A stretch of DNA of 64,000 nt from CALZFJ01 sp964459845 (GCA_964459845.1 CAYWOC010000004.1:62001-126000); one strand, 5' to 3'. Shown: positions 35,851 to 44,586, counted from the first letter of the stretch. The notes: generated by a model from the letters alone, not told the origin. Program-made: numbers and translations.

Positions 35851-35996
35851 TCGGTTATGTGTAATATTGCAAGGCTGAAGTGAAAATAATGTTAAAAGCT
35901 GAACATTTATATATTTATTACATGGTGATTTTCAAATCATTACATATTTTATCAATAAAAAAGATGGCTTGAGCAATAAAATTTTCCGAAAAAATG

Positions 35997-36026
35997 TTTG
36001 TATATCACATTTTTGTTATAACTTTG
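35997..36026 (+). promoter_or_regulatory. Promoter of the small lipoprotein gene
   Basis: TTTG (35997-36000), 18 nt, then TAACTTTG (36019-36026). A 50-nt AT-rich leader follows. Confidence 0.75.
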
Positions 36027-36079
36027 CAGTGTTTTTGAAGCATAAAAATATTGTTTTATTATTTTAAAATTAAACGAAA

Positions 36080-36259
36080 ATGAAAAAGTTAGTTTTATTA
36101 CTTGCTGTTGTATTTAGTGTATCATTGTTCTCTTGCGGTGGTGCAAAGAACGCTGACGCTAACGCTGATTCTGCTGCTGTTGATTCAGCTGCAATCGAAG
36201 CTGTTGATTCTGTAGCTGCTGATACAGTTGCTGCTGATACTGCTGCAGTTGTTAAATAA
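36080..36259 (+). CDS. Small lipoprotein, Ala/Asp-rich (59 residues)
   Basis: MKKLVLLLAVVFSVSLFSCGG is a signal sequence with Cys19 in a lipobox (LFSC). The remaining 40 residues are almost entirely A, D, V, S, T and E, with repeated DSAA/DTVA units. It is low-complexity and acidic, with a strong promoter, its own terminator and biased codons (GCT for Ala), suggesting high expression. A structural surface or periplasmic role is plausible but not shown. Confidence 0.85.
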   Translation: MKKLVLLLAVVFSVSLFSCGGAKNADANADSAAVDSAAIEAVDSVAADTVAADTAAVVK

Positions 36260-36284
36260 TTTTAGCAAGTAACTAAAGAGTTTG

Positions 36285-36321
36285 AAGCTGCTTTCCTCGA
36301 TAGAGGGAAACAGCTTTTTTT
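36285..36321 (+). terminator. Terminator of the small lipoprotein gene
   Basis: The arms AAGCTG (36285-36290) and CAGCTT (36311-36316) enclose TTTCC/GGAAA. A T-run follows at 36315-36321. Confidence 0.8.
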
Positions 36322-36346
36322 GTATCAAAAAAACGACACATCTCTT

Positions 36347-37252
36347 ATGAAAAGGTTTACCATATTCTCGCTGATGCTCTCGGCCATTGCACTAAGCTCA
36401 TTTGCACAAAAAGTGAAGAGCATTGAAGGCGAATACACCTATATGCAGCCTTCCGACGAAAGCCTTGAGATGGCAAAGATTAAGGCTGTGCAAAAAGCCC
36501 AGATTTCAGCCATAGCACAAAACTTCGGCACGACGGTAGTGAGCAAAAGCGTGATTAATGCCGACAACTCAAAGATTTCATACACCCGACTTGGCGAGAA
36601 TGAAGTGAAAGGCGAATGGGTGGGAAACACTCGTGAGCCTCAATTTGAATATCTGATGGATTCTGCCACCGGCCGATGCATCATAAAAGTGAGAGTGTGG
36701 TTCAAGGCAAGGGAGATAGTATCTAAAGCCGTGGAAGTGGAGACAGCTCTGCTGCGCAACGGCACTTCGCTCAGGAACGAGGACGACACATTCATCTCAG
36801 GCGACCAGATGTACCTTTATTTCAAATCGCCAGCCGACGGTTATCTTGCGGTGTATGAGATGGGAGAAAATGATGTGGCAAGCAGATTGCTGCCATATAG
36901 CCGCAGCCGTATGAATTCCTACCGTGTGGAGAAGAACAAGGAATATGTAATCTTTTCGCCGAAGCATCTTTATAACGGTGAGCAAAAGAACGATGTGGAC
37001 GAAATAGTGTTCACGGCAGCGAAGAACGTGGAGAGCGACAGGATATGCGTGCTGTTCTCGCCCAACGAGTTTTATTGCCCCACCGACACCGACGGAGGAA
37101 GCATATCGGGCGAAAAAGTGGGGTTGAGCGGAAAGTTGCAGTTGCCAAGGCAGCTACCATTCGACAAATTCCAGAGATGGCTCACCGACAACCGGCTGAA
37201 AGACGTGCAGCTACGCTATGTGCCTATCGACATAGAAATACACAGAAAATAA
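36347..37252 (+). CDS. Exported DUF4384-like protein
   Basis: 301 residues from ATG 36347 (MKRFTIFSLML); the frame opens at 36320, inside the preceding terminator. The signal peptide ends ALSSFAQ. The C-terminal part has SGDQMYLYFKSPADGYLAVYEM and LLPYSRS, the DUF4384 pattern. The N-terminal part has AKIKAVQKAQISAIAQNFG, like a flagellar-assembly or LPP20-type helix. It faces the transglutaminase-like/LPP20 pair, a probable functional group. Confidence 0.72.
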   Translation: MKRFTIFSLMLSAIALSSFAQKVKSIEGEYTYMQPSDESLEMAKIKAVQKAQISAIAQNFGTTVVSKSVINADNSKISYTRLGENEVKGEWVGNTREPQFEYLMDSATGRCIIKVRVWFKAREIVSKAVEVETALLRNGTSLRNEDDTFISGDQMYLYFKSPADGYLAVYEMGENDVASRLLPYSRSRMNSYRVEKNKEYVIFSPKHLYNGEQKNDVDEIVFTAAKNVESDRICVLFSPNEFYCPTDTDGGSISGEKVGLSGKLQLPRQLPFDKFQRWLTDNRLKDVQLRYVPIDIEIHRK

Positions 37253-37325
37253 TACGCAACAACGGCGCAAGAGTCATCCCGACCATTGCGCCGTTCATTT
37301 TCCAAATAAAAACTTTCAAGAAAAA

Positions 37326-39071
37326 TTATTTTACTAATACCATTATTGCTTCTTTATTATTCATCCCACGCATCGTTATGCCCACTCCGGCATAATATAT
37401 TGTGGCATCGCAAATGGTGTAGCGCCGACCGCTGGTCTCAATGTAGTCGCCAGCCACAGGCTCGCTGAAGCACACCGCCGAAGCCAGATGCCCGGGATAG
37501 TAAATAAGGGCAGTCGGCAATCCGAGCAAATCGCGCACTATGCGCGTGAGCAGAATAGCGTGGTCCTCGCAGTCGCTGTATGGATAAAAAAGCGTCTCAT
37601 CGGGGAAGAACGCACGGTCGTAGCCCCAAATCTTGTCGTCATATCCATATTCGAATGTCTCAATCATATCCATGATTATATCAACTGCCGCCTTTTGGCT
37701 CTTGCCTTTTATGGCTGCCCGTATGGCAGGATATACCGTCTCGGTGGCGAGATGGCTCATTGGAGCCATCGCATAATAGCCCCATTTTGAATACGAATCC
37801 CCTTCGGTGAGCGGTGCCGGATATGTGTTGTAGAAGTCAATCAGGTTTTTGTTGATCTTATAGTCAAACTTTATCGACGGATAAGAATGCAACTGCAACT
37901 TCAAGTCGCGTACCTGATTCTCGGCAAACCGAGGCTCTTCGGAGATATACAGCGACATCGACTTCTCCTTAGGCATGGCATAATCGCACACATAGTATCT
38001 GTTGTCGCCGTCCTTAGGCGCACCTATCACATAGTAGCGCGTTTTGCTGTCATTTTGCAGCGTTATATATGGGCGGTCGATCATATGCTGGTCGCAAGCC
38101 ACTAAATTATAGAGTTTGTCGGCTGTGTCGAAAGCATATCTCACCTTGTAGCCCGACATACAGAACAGATAGCCGGTGAGCAATGTAGCCTCATTGGTGT
38201 CCTTTCCAAGGAAGGCTTCACCAAGTGCAGTCAAAGCTTGAAGATAAGCCCAGTCGCACAGATGATACTGCTCGCGCATATCAAGGCACTGCTGAAGCAC
38301 AAGATTATAAGTGTCGTTGTCGGCAATCTCCTGTATGGCATCAGCCACACTATAATTGTCGCTGCCATCAATCTTGAACCGGCAATCATCGTCAAGGCTC
38401 ACTCCCACCTCAGTGCCAAAAAATGTATATTTCAGCGTCAATTCAGGCTCTTCATCCTCATCAGGAATGATTATCGGCACAAATGGCTGCGGCTTTATGT
38501 CGGGAGAGATTTTCGGTATCTCCACAATCTCCTTCACCTTTATCTTTCCGATAGGAGCTTTGTAGCCGTTGTCGCGAGGCTTCGGCTCTTCTTTCGGAGC
38601 TACTTCCTGCTTAGGGTCTTCTTTAGGGGGCACCTCTTTTTGAGGTTCTTCTTTTGGTACAACCTCCAGTTTCGGCTTCTCATCAGGTGTCACCACGGGT
38701 TTGGGATTTTCTTTCGGAGAAGGATTGTCATTCAATATTATAGGACCTATGGAATTGTCCTTAGGCTTTGGGGCGGCAGGCTTCGACTTCAGACCCAGCC
38801 ATGGCTTCTTTATAGCCTCAACATAGTCGGCAATAACGCTGTCGCGATACTCTACATACCGCCTGATGGCTTCATCGCGCGCATCGTCGTAGCCGCTTTT
38901 TGCCCGCTTGGTGTATTCAGCGAACGTCAGCGTGTCATTGTCCATCATCTCAGCCATGCGGTTCTTGAAGTTGCCCGATGCGGAAGATGCCCCCACACGA
39001 CGCTGTGCGATGACCGATGTCGAGACAATCCCGACAGCCAATATTGCTATTATTGATTTTAAGCCTTTCAT
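37326..39071 (-). CDS. Exported transglutaminase-like cysteine protease homologue
   Basis: 581 residues with a signal peptide (1-22, STSVIAQ). A helical N-terminal part is followed by a low-complexity K/P/E linker (about 105-170) with repeated PKEEP/PKEDP units, and a C-terminal papain-like fold. The triad is readable: Cys501 in YSDCEDHAILL, His528 in PGHLASAV and Asp555 in CDATIYYAG. It could cleave or crosslink periplasmic proteins. Its ATG shares an A with the stop of the LPP20-like gene (TAATG). Confidence 0.78.
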   Translation of the reverse strand: MKGLKSIIAILAVGIVSTSVIAQRRVGASSASGNFKNRMAEMMDNDTLTFAEYTKRAKSGYDDARDEAIRRYVEYRDSVIADYVEAIKKPWLGLKSKPAAPKPKDNSIGPIILNDNPSPKENPKPVVTPDEKPKLEVVPKEEPQKEVPPKEDPKQEVAPKEEPKPRDNGYKAPIGKIKVKEIVEIPKISPDIKPQPFVPIIIPDEDEEPELTLKYTFFGTEVGVSLDDDCRFKIDGSDNYSVADAIQEIADNDTYNLVLQQCLDMREQYHLCDWAYLQALTALGEAFLGKDTNEATLLTGYLFCMSGYKVRYAFDTADKLYNLVACDQHMIDRPYITLQNDSKTRYYVIGAPKDGDNRYYVCDYAMPKEKSMSLYISEEPRFAENQVRDLKLQLHSYPSIKFDYKINKNLIDFYNTYPAPLTEGDSYSKWGYYAMAPMSHLATETVYPAIRAAIKGKSQKAAVDIIMDMIETFEYGYDDKIWGYDRAFFPDETLFYPYSDCEDHAILLTRIVRDLLGLPTALIYYPGHLASAVCFSEPVAGDYIETSGRRYTICDATIYYAGVGITMRGMNNKEAIMVLVK

Positions 39072-39721
39072 TATTTATCCCAGCCCTGCTCGTCGAGCTT
39101 CTTCACAATCTCGTCGCCACGCTTCTTCAAGTCTTCGCGTATGGCGCGTTTAGCAGCCTTCACACCCTGTTCGCGGTCGGCAGCCACACTGATTTGCACT
39201 ATATAGCCGCCACCTTTTATCTCTTTATGGATTTCCGTCACAAGTATTGTCTGCGACAAGTTCTGCGACACCAAGCTGCGCACGCCCTTCGAGGTTTGAA
39301 GCACTGAAGCCACAGTCTCACCCTGCTCGTTGCCAAGAATACTCTTAGCCTCGGCTGTGATTGATGTCTCAAACTGGCTTGCCACATCGAGGCGAGCAAG
39401 CTCCATTGCCTGCATTCGTGCCGCATCATAATATTGAGCTTCCGACTGACCTCGACCCACGGCATACTTGCTAAGCCCATTGGCATCCACTTCTTTCTGG
39501 AAATAGATGGCACGCTGTAGCTGCTCTGCCATAGGCATTGCGCCGAAGGCTACCTTCCAGCCCTCTTTCTCATATTTTTTAGCCTGCTTTTTCACTTCTT
39601 TGGTAGGCTTATACTCAACTTTTACATTATTTGAAAACAATTGTGGAGCAGCAGTCACGAAAGTCGCACCCATAGCCACAGATAGAGCTATAACAATAGC
39701 CGAAAGTTTTGAAATTTTCAT
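39071..39721 (-). CDS. LPP20-like exported protein
   Basis: 216 residues from ATG 39721 (MKISKLSAIVIAL). The signal peptide ends FVTAAPQ. The mature part contains YYDAARMQAMELARLDVASQFETSITAEAKSI, the LPP20/DUF400-type pattern, with no lipobox, and a charged C-terminus (KKRGDEIVKKLDEQGW). It is translationally coupled to the transglutaminase-like gene downstream. Confidence 0.75.
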   Translation of the reverse strand: MKISKLSAIVIALSVAMGATFVTAAPQLFSNNVKVEYKPTKEVKKQAKKYEKEGWKVAFGAMPMAEQLQRAIYFQKEVDANGLSKYAVGRGQSEAQYYDAARMQAMELARLDVASQFETSITAEAKSILGNEQGETVASVLQTSKGVRSLVSQNLSQTILVTEIHKEIKGGGYIVQISVAADREQGVKAAKRAIREDLKKRGDEIVKKLDEQGWDK

Positions 39722-40052
39722 ACGCGATAAAAGCATTAATTATATTATTACTCGATTTTTTGCTTTGATTTATGTCATACAATATTCATCACATAGCCAC
39801 ACCGCCTCAGCCGGCACAGCAAGCTTGCAGTATGCAATTATTTTTCACAAAAATAATTGCAATTCTCTTATTCACAAGTAGCTTGCATGTTAAAAAAAGC
39901 TAACAAAATCATTGCTTTTCAAGTATCTTTTTGAGCCATAATACTCAGCCACACATTCCTATGAAGATTTAGCACAAAATAACACACACTAAACCTATTT
40001 TTCTAATTATTTTTCAATACATTTGTAAAAACATATCAAATTCCATTCAGTA
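39722..40052. promoter_or_regulatory. Divergent regulatory region with a perfect palindrome
   Basis: No gene lies in these 331 bp. A perfect 12-bp inverted repeat with a 3-nt loop spans 39834-39860 (GCAATTATTTTT / AAAAATAATTGC) and could be an operator. A -7-like TACATTTG at 40018-40025 probably serves the gene at 40053. Confidence 0.5.
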
Positions 40053-41498
40053 ATGTCAAAGAAAAAGAAAGCACAGAACAAGCAAGAGGCATCTATGTCG
40101 CCAGAAAAATACATCCGCACAAAAGTCCGCTCACTTGAAATAGGCAAATGTTACAGGACAAACGACATTAACGGTGATGGTCTTATTTATGTCGTCATAA
40201 CAAGAAACCACAATGGCGGGAAAAAAAGCGTTGGGGCATTTCTCGTTGATGAATATTGTCTCGGAGTGAAGGATGCCTTTTGTAAACTTCGCTTTGACGA
40301 TGATGATTATGATGCCTTTCTTGACCGATTAACCAACTATGCTGATTTGGAGGGAATAAGTTATGAAGAAGCCCACAATCTCGTGTATGGAGCAATTGCG
40401 TTTGCCGAAGAGGCTGGTATAAAGCCTTGTTCACAGTTCTCGCTCGCCAAATATTTTTTGGAAGAGGACACCGATGATATTCCCCTCATTGAATATGAGT
40501 TCGGAAAAGATGGCAAGCATTTTCTTGTGGCTAACAACAATCTTGAACTGTCGAAATATCTTCCCATACTCAACAAAAACATTCCCGGTCGATTCAAATT
40601 TATGGTGATGGAAGATGACGTGAATGAAGATTACTCTCCATCAAAAAGAACAACCGAAGAAATATGGGGACAGCCCTACACCTACAAGCACCCAGATTAC
40701 CCAAAAGAACTTAATTTGGAGAATCCGGAACTCCTCGACATTACGGCAAACCCCAAGAATGCCGATTTTCTGACCGATGAGCTTATCGACAAGGTGCTGG
40801 CAATGCCTCGTGAAAGCACCCGGCGCGACCTTGAACAGATATTGCTCTACAGCATAGGGCAATCGTGCGACGGAATAACCGAAGAAATGGAGAAAAATGA
40901 ATTTTCAGCCGTAGTGGGCAACTGCATAATCCTGCTCGGAGAGGTAGGCAACAGCACAAGCAGCCTTGATGCCGTGCTTGAGACTATGCGTCAGAATGAC
41001 GAATTTCTTGAGTATCACATCTGCGACTCAGGTGAGGAAATTTTCACCCCAGCTATCTACAAACTCGGCAAAGACTGCCTTGACCGTCTGATGGAATTTA
41101 TGAAAGAAAGCGGATTTATCAACTTTGAGAAATGCTACATCGGCACGGCATTGGAAGAATTGGCGCGGCGCGATACCGACCGACGTGAAGAAGTGGAAAA
41201 ATGGTTCAAAGAGTTCTTCGAGTCAGTAGTTGCCGATTACCCTGAAATAGACTACACCAACGCGTCACTAAACGATTTGTTAATATCCAATGCAATCAGT
41301 CTGCATTTCACAGAATTGTTGCCTGCGCTAAAGCAGATGTATCGTTTTCCAGATTTGATTGACCTATCAGGTTGCGGAAGTTTCTCGACAGTTAAGCGCG
41401 ACATATCAGATCCAGAATATGACTGTTACGCAGATGCACTAATCGATGTCCACGAGATATACCACAAGCTAAAGGAATTCGCCGAATACCATAGCTGA
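40053..41498 (+). CDS. Conserved Bacteroidales protein of unknown function
   Basis: 481 residues, no signal peptide. It starts with a lysine-rich head (MSKKKKAQNKQ). The N-terminal domain (about 20-85) contains LEIGKCYRTND, VVITRNHNGGKKSVGAFLVD and EYCLGVKDAF, a pattern I have seen in Bacteroidales proteins. The rest is acidic and helical, with ARRDTDRREEVEKWFKEFFE, which suggests HEAT-like repeats. No catalytic motif or membrane segment is seen. Confidence 0.7.
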   Translation: MSKKKKAQNKQEASMSPEKYIRTKVRSLEIGKCYRTNDINGDGLIYVVITRNHNGGKKSVGAFLVDEYCLGVKDAFCKLRFDDDDYDAFLDRLTNYADLEGISYEEAHNLVYGAIAFAEEAGIKPCSQFSLAKYFLEEDTDDIPLIEYEFGKDGKHFLVANNNLELSKYLPILNKNIPGRFKFMVMEDDVNEDYSPSKRTTEEIWGQPYTYKHPDYPKELNLENPELLDITANPKNADFLTDELIDKVLAMPRESTRRDLEQILLYSIGQSCDGITEEMEKNEFSAVVGNCIILLGEVGNSTSSLDAVLETMRQNDEFLEYHICDSGEEIFTPAIYKLGKDCLDRLMEFMKESGFINFEKCYIGTALEELARRDTDRREEVEKWFKEFFESVVADYPEIDYTNASLNDLLISNAISLHFTELLPALKQMYRFPDLIDLSGCGSFSTVKRDISDPEYDCYADALIDVHEIYHKLKEFAEYHS

Positions 41499-41506
41499 CT
41501 TTATAG

Positions 41507-41564
41507 GAGCTGCGAAAACTCATCTCGGATATCCTCGGCATCGCCAAGATTGAAGCCGGGCGTG
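41507..41564 (+). pseudogene. Relic of a histidine kinase dimerisation helix
   Basis: Read from 41507, the sequence encodes ELRKLISDILGIAKIEAGR, the conserved end of a HisKA domain (compare IISDILDFAKIEAGT in the kinase at 1-2821). The frame ends in non-homologous sequence. The last 21 nt form the left arm of the hairpin at 41544-41600. Confidence 0.45.
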
Positions 41565-41600
41565 GTATTGCAGCTCACGCACGCCCGGCTTCAATCTTGG
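41544..41600. repeat. Perfect 21-bp inverted repeat, 15-nt loop
   Basis: Arms 41544-41564 and 41580-41600 are exact reverse complements (CCAAGATTGAAGCCGGGCG...). No T-run follows on either strand, so it is not a typical terminator. The right arm stops 3 nt before the stop codon of the PH-like gene. Confidence 0.9.
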
Positions 41601-41603
41601 TCC

Positions 41604-42077
41604 TCACATCTCGACTGAGATGTCGGGATTTATTTCGGTCAATGTCTTGACAAACATATCTTCGCATCGTGGCGATACTATCACATATTTTCGCTTGCCA
41701 TAGCACAATCTCAGACGATACATCGACGCAGCGGGCGCGCTCTCAATGGAGCGTGTCCTTGTGATGCGATACACCGAGCGAATGTCGAGATTAGACTCAA
41801 AAAACATGCCGCTGCGAATGTACAGATTATGCCCGTGAATCACATAGCGCGTATTGAACATAATATCGCTTACAAACGCCAGCAACGCAACAAACACCGC
41901 CGCCATTATCCAATTAAACGACAGCGCAAGATTAGCCGCAAACGTCACTATGCACACCGCATATATCACGACTGCGATGCCCACACTCACCCTCGACCTG
42001 AATGCCCCATAATATCCTATAAATTTTCCCAATATGCCAAAACAGCGCAAACCGAGAGCAGAATATGCCAAATCCAT
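41604..42077 (-). CDS. PH-domain (bPH2-like) membrane protein
   Basis: 157 residues from ATG 42077. Two membrane helices (VGIAVVIYAVCIVTF, LSFNWIMAAVFVALLAF) are followed by a soluble domain with TRYVIHGHNLYIRSGMF, LDIRSVYRITRTRSIESAPAASMYRLRLCYGKRKYVIVSPR, a pattern like bacterial PH (YdbT/DUF304) proteins. Compared with copy 1 (ATG GGA ACA TTC), this copy lacks one base at the same place (ATG GGG CAT TC), so the likely original start codon is now out of frame. Confidence 0.65.
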   Translation of the reverse strand: MDLAYSALGLRCFGILGKFIGYYGAFRSRVSVGIAVVIYAVCIVTFAANLALSFNWIMAAVFVALLAFVSDIMFNTRYVIHGHNLYIRSGMFFESNLDIRSVYRITRTRSIESAPAASMYRLRLCYGKRKYVIVSPRCEDMFVKTLTEINPDISVEM

Positions 42078-42172
42078 TTGAGCATTTCTGCCAAGGCGCA
42101 GCCTATCTTCTGCAAAGATAGCACAAGCCAATCATAGATAAAAGAGAAAAGCGTTTTTTATTTGATTCGCTT
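41868..42172 (-). repeat. Inverted duplicate (copy 2) of the PH-gene 5' segment
   Basis: A 305-bp match to 28642-28947 in opposite orientation. It includes the 3' end of the restriction gene (stop codon and short hairpin AAGCG/CGCTT) and the first half of the PH-like gene. The palindrome CTATCTT-n5-AAGATAG has loop CTGCA in one copy and its reverse complement TGCAG in the other. Confidence 0.85.
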
Positions 42173-42962
42173 AGAAATAAGGAATATATTTCAGGAAAGG
42201 TCTGATGTATAGTTCTTCCATTTTGGCACATCTTTCCTGTGCGCTTTGAACGAAACAACGAAGATATTCGGTGCACCAATCTTTCATTGTACCATTCCAT
42301 GTTTGGTCTAAATCTGAGACATGGAATTGAATTTGCATAGCTGCCGCCCAATTTATGTATAAAGTTGAAGGAGAGGCTTTGAACAGTTCTCCATGCGTGG
42401 CTTTTCTGCATTGGAGCACTCCATTTTCTTGGTCTTCAATCCAGTCCACTTCTATATAATGCAATTGGAATATGTCATAATCATCGTTGTCGATCATTCT
42501 TGCGCACATTTGCGCCACTTTGTATGCCGATATGATGTTTGGAGCTTGAGCCGATTTTGAGACATTGCGCGTCTTTACATCTATGAAATCATAGTGACCG
42601 TTATCAGTGAAGATAATATCAGCGGTATCGTTTTGCTTTTCTTCAAATATGTTGTCAGGATTCCAACTCTTGGTGGCTTTTTCGCCTCTGCTTAATAGAA
42701 ATAACACCGTAGGGGATGAAAAAAGAGCAAATCGCTCTTGCACGGTGATTACCTTTGGATGTTTAAGGAAAATATCATTCAAATATTCGTATTGCTTGAA
42801 AATCTTACCCGGATATAGCTTTTTTAAGTCGGAAAAGACTTTTTTCTCAAAAGGCTCTCCAGCCGCATGTCCTGATAGAGTGCCAGCCGAAGCTTTGTTA
42901 GGGCGTTCAACAGTTTCTCCAATTAACTGCTGTGTAAGATTGGCATAGTCGATTTTTTTCAT
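42171..42962 (-). CDS. Type II restriction endonuclease, HincII-like (GTYRAC predicted)
   Basis: 263 residues closely matching HincII: GTLSGHAAGEPFEK, FKQYEYLND, SPTVLFLLSRG, FEEKQNDTADI, DVKTRN, SKSAQAPNIISAYK, INWAAAMQIQFHV. The active-site residues of HincII (D114, D127, K129) correspond to D115, D128, K130. The DNA-contacting Q138 and N141 are Q139 and N142. Predicted cleavage is blunt within GTYRAC. The start ATG overlaps the methyltransferase stop (ATGA). The 3' end overlaps the duplicated 305-bp segment. Confidence 0.93.
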   Translation of the reverse strand: MKKIDYANLTQQLIGETVERPNKASAGTLSGHAAGEPFEKKVFSDLKKLYPGKIFKQYEYLNDIFLKHPKVITVQERFALFSSPTVLFLLSRGEKATKSWNPDNIFEEKQNDTADIIFTDNGHYDFIDVKTRNVSKSAQAPNIISAYKVAQMCARMIDNDDYDIFQLHYIEVDWIEDQENGVLQCRKATHGELFKASPSTLYINWAAAMQIQFHVSDLDQTWNGTMKDWCTEYLRCFVQSAQERCAKMEELYIRPFLKYIPYF

Positions 42963-44506
42963 GAGAATAAAGAATTGAATTCAGTTGTAAGATTATCTAA
43001 AATTGATGCATCATGATTTTTGAGATAGGATTTCACGCCATGTGTAATATTATCGTGTATTGCAATCTCTCTTGGATTGTTCCAATCAATCATTCTGTAA
43101 GGTATGCTTGCAATAGGTGCTTCGGAAAATTCCACAATCTCACCTTTTATGATACCATTGTGCTTTAGCCAATTGAACACATATTTGCTGTTTAGAAAAA
43201 ACAATATGTATTCAATAGATTCGTTGCAAGTGTCTTTCTTTACAATTCCAGTAACATCTTGAAGTGGATAATATCCTGACGGAGCTAAACAGAATCTAAA
43301 ATAATCCTTGTTGGAAATACGCTCTTTGCATGGAATAAATATCTTGTCGGTTTCTTTGTCGAAAAGTTTTTTGTTTCTTGGAAACACAAAAGCCCAATAG
43401 GGTATATCTCGATGATATAAGTAACGTTTATTCAATTTACTTATATTAGGCTGTAACTGAGCATAGAAGTTTGGGTAATATGTTTCCAGTTCCTTCTCGG
43501 AGATATTTTCGGGAAGAAATATATATTTAGAAGTGCCTTTGTGGCTGAACGCTTCAAGGTCTTTTGCTTTCAGGACATTGATAGTACACTTCATTTCTTG
43601 CATTGATAGGCTCTCATTTCCACTTATCTTAAATGCCGCATCAAGTCCTGATACCATACCATTGCCAATGTCGCATACTTCGCCTATTCGATGTGTTGAT
43701 TGTTCACCAAACAGATTGCCCGATTTGTATGAGCAGTGCGTTTCAAAGCGGCGCATATCTTCTTGTGCTTTTTTCGTTGCAAGAATCCATCTTCCTTGTT
43801 CTGTGAATTGTGGAATTGAAATGCTGACGAAACATTTATGGCTGATTAAATCATCGAATGAAGGGACTCCTTTACCAGAATACTTATATAAGTCGATATT
43901 TGGCTTTTCAGCAGATAGACTTTTGATGTATCTGAAAATTACAAAAGATGCTGTCACGCCTTGGAACAATGGAGATTCTTTAAAATGGTATATTTCAGAG
44001 AAATATCCATGTTTAATCATATATTCACGCAATGTCTTGGAGTGTGTCGTATTCATCCAGTATTCAGTGCAGATGAAAATCAATTCACCGCCTTCCACAA
44101 GCTGCTCAATACTTTTTAATATGAAGATAAAAAGGTAGTCGCAAAGATTATTGAAGTATTTTTGCCATAAGTCGTTGCTTTCAAGCTCATTCTTTAATTC
44201 CTGTTCGATATTTTTCCATCTTATATAAGGCGGATTCCCTATGACGACATCAAATTTTTCAGTTATCGGAGAGGAAATGAAACTGTCATATTTTACGAAA
44301 TTGAAAGGGTTTGATAGAGTCCGATCTATCTCGTATGCGCTGATGTTATTGAATCCTGCTTGTTGGAGTGCGTGCAAAAATATGCCCTCACCGCATGAAG
44401 GCTCTAATACCTTTGCATTTTTGGGATGGGCCACAAGTTGTGTCATAAATTGGGCTATCGGCTTGACAGTGAAATATTGTCCATATTTATTCTTTGTAGT
44501 ACTCAT
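42959..44506 (-). CDS. Type II adenine-N6 DNA methyltransferase, HincII system partner
   Basis: 515 residues of a gamma-type N6-adenine methyltransferase: SAM-binding LEPSCGEGIFLHAL (34-47) and catalytic NPPY (91-94), followed by a large specificity region. It begins MSTTKNKYGQYFTVKPIAQFM, a typical start for such enzymes. Being coupled to the HincII-like gene, it should methylate GTYRAC and protect the host. It lies first in the operon, so methylation precedes cutting. Lower GC than neighbours suggests transfer. Confidence 0.93.
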   Translation of the reverse strand: MSTTKNKYGQYFTVKPIAQFMTQLVAHPKNAKVLEPSCGEGIFLHALQQAGFNNISAYEIDRTLSNPFNFVKYDSFISSPITEKFDVVIGNPPYIRWKNIEQELKNELESNDLWQKYFNNLCDYLFIFILKSIEQLVEGGELIFICTEYWMNTTHSKTLREYMIKHGYFSEIYHFKESPLFQGVTASFVIFRYIKSLSAEKPNIDLYKYSGKGVPSFDDLISHKCFVSISIPQFTEQGRWILATKKAQEDMRRFETHCSYKSGNLFGEQSTHRIGEVCDIGNGMVSGLDAAFKISGNESLSMQEMKCTINVLKAKDLEAFSHKGTSKYIFLPENISEKELETYYPNFYAQLQPNISKLNKRYLYHRDIPYWAFVFPRNKKLFDKETDKIFIPCKERISNKDYFRFCLAPSGYYPLQDVTGIVKKDTCNESIEYILFFLNSKYVFNWLKHNGIIKGEIVEFSEAPIASIPYRMIDWNNPREIAIHDNITHGVKSYLKNHDASILDNLTTEFNSLFS

Positions 44507-44586
44507 TTCTTATTTTGCGCAGAATGAAATGTAATTCACCAGAAATGCCTGTATCTTATTTAATGGCTATCTGGAATTGCAATATG

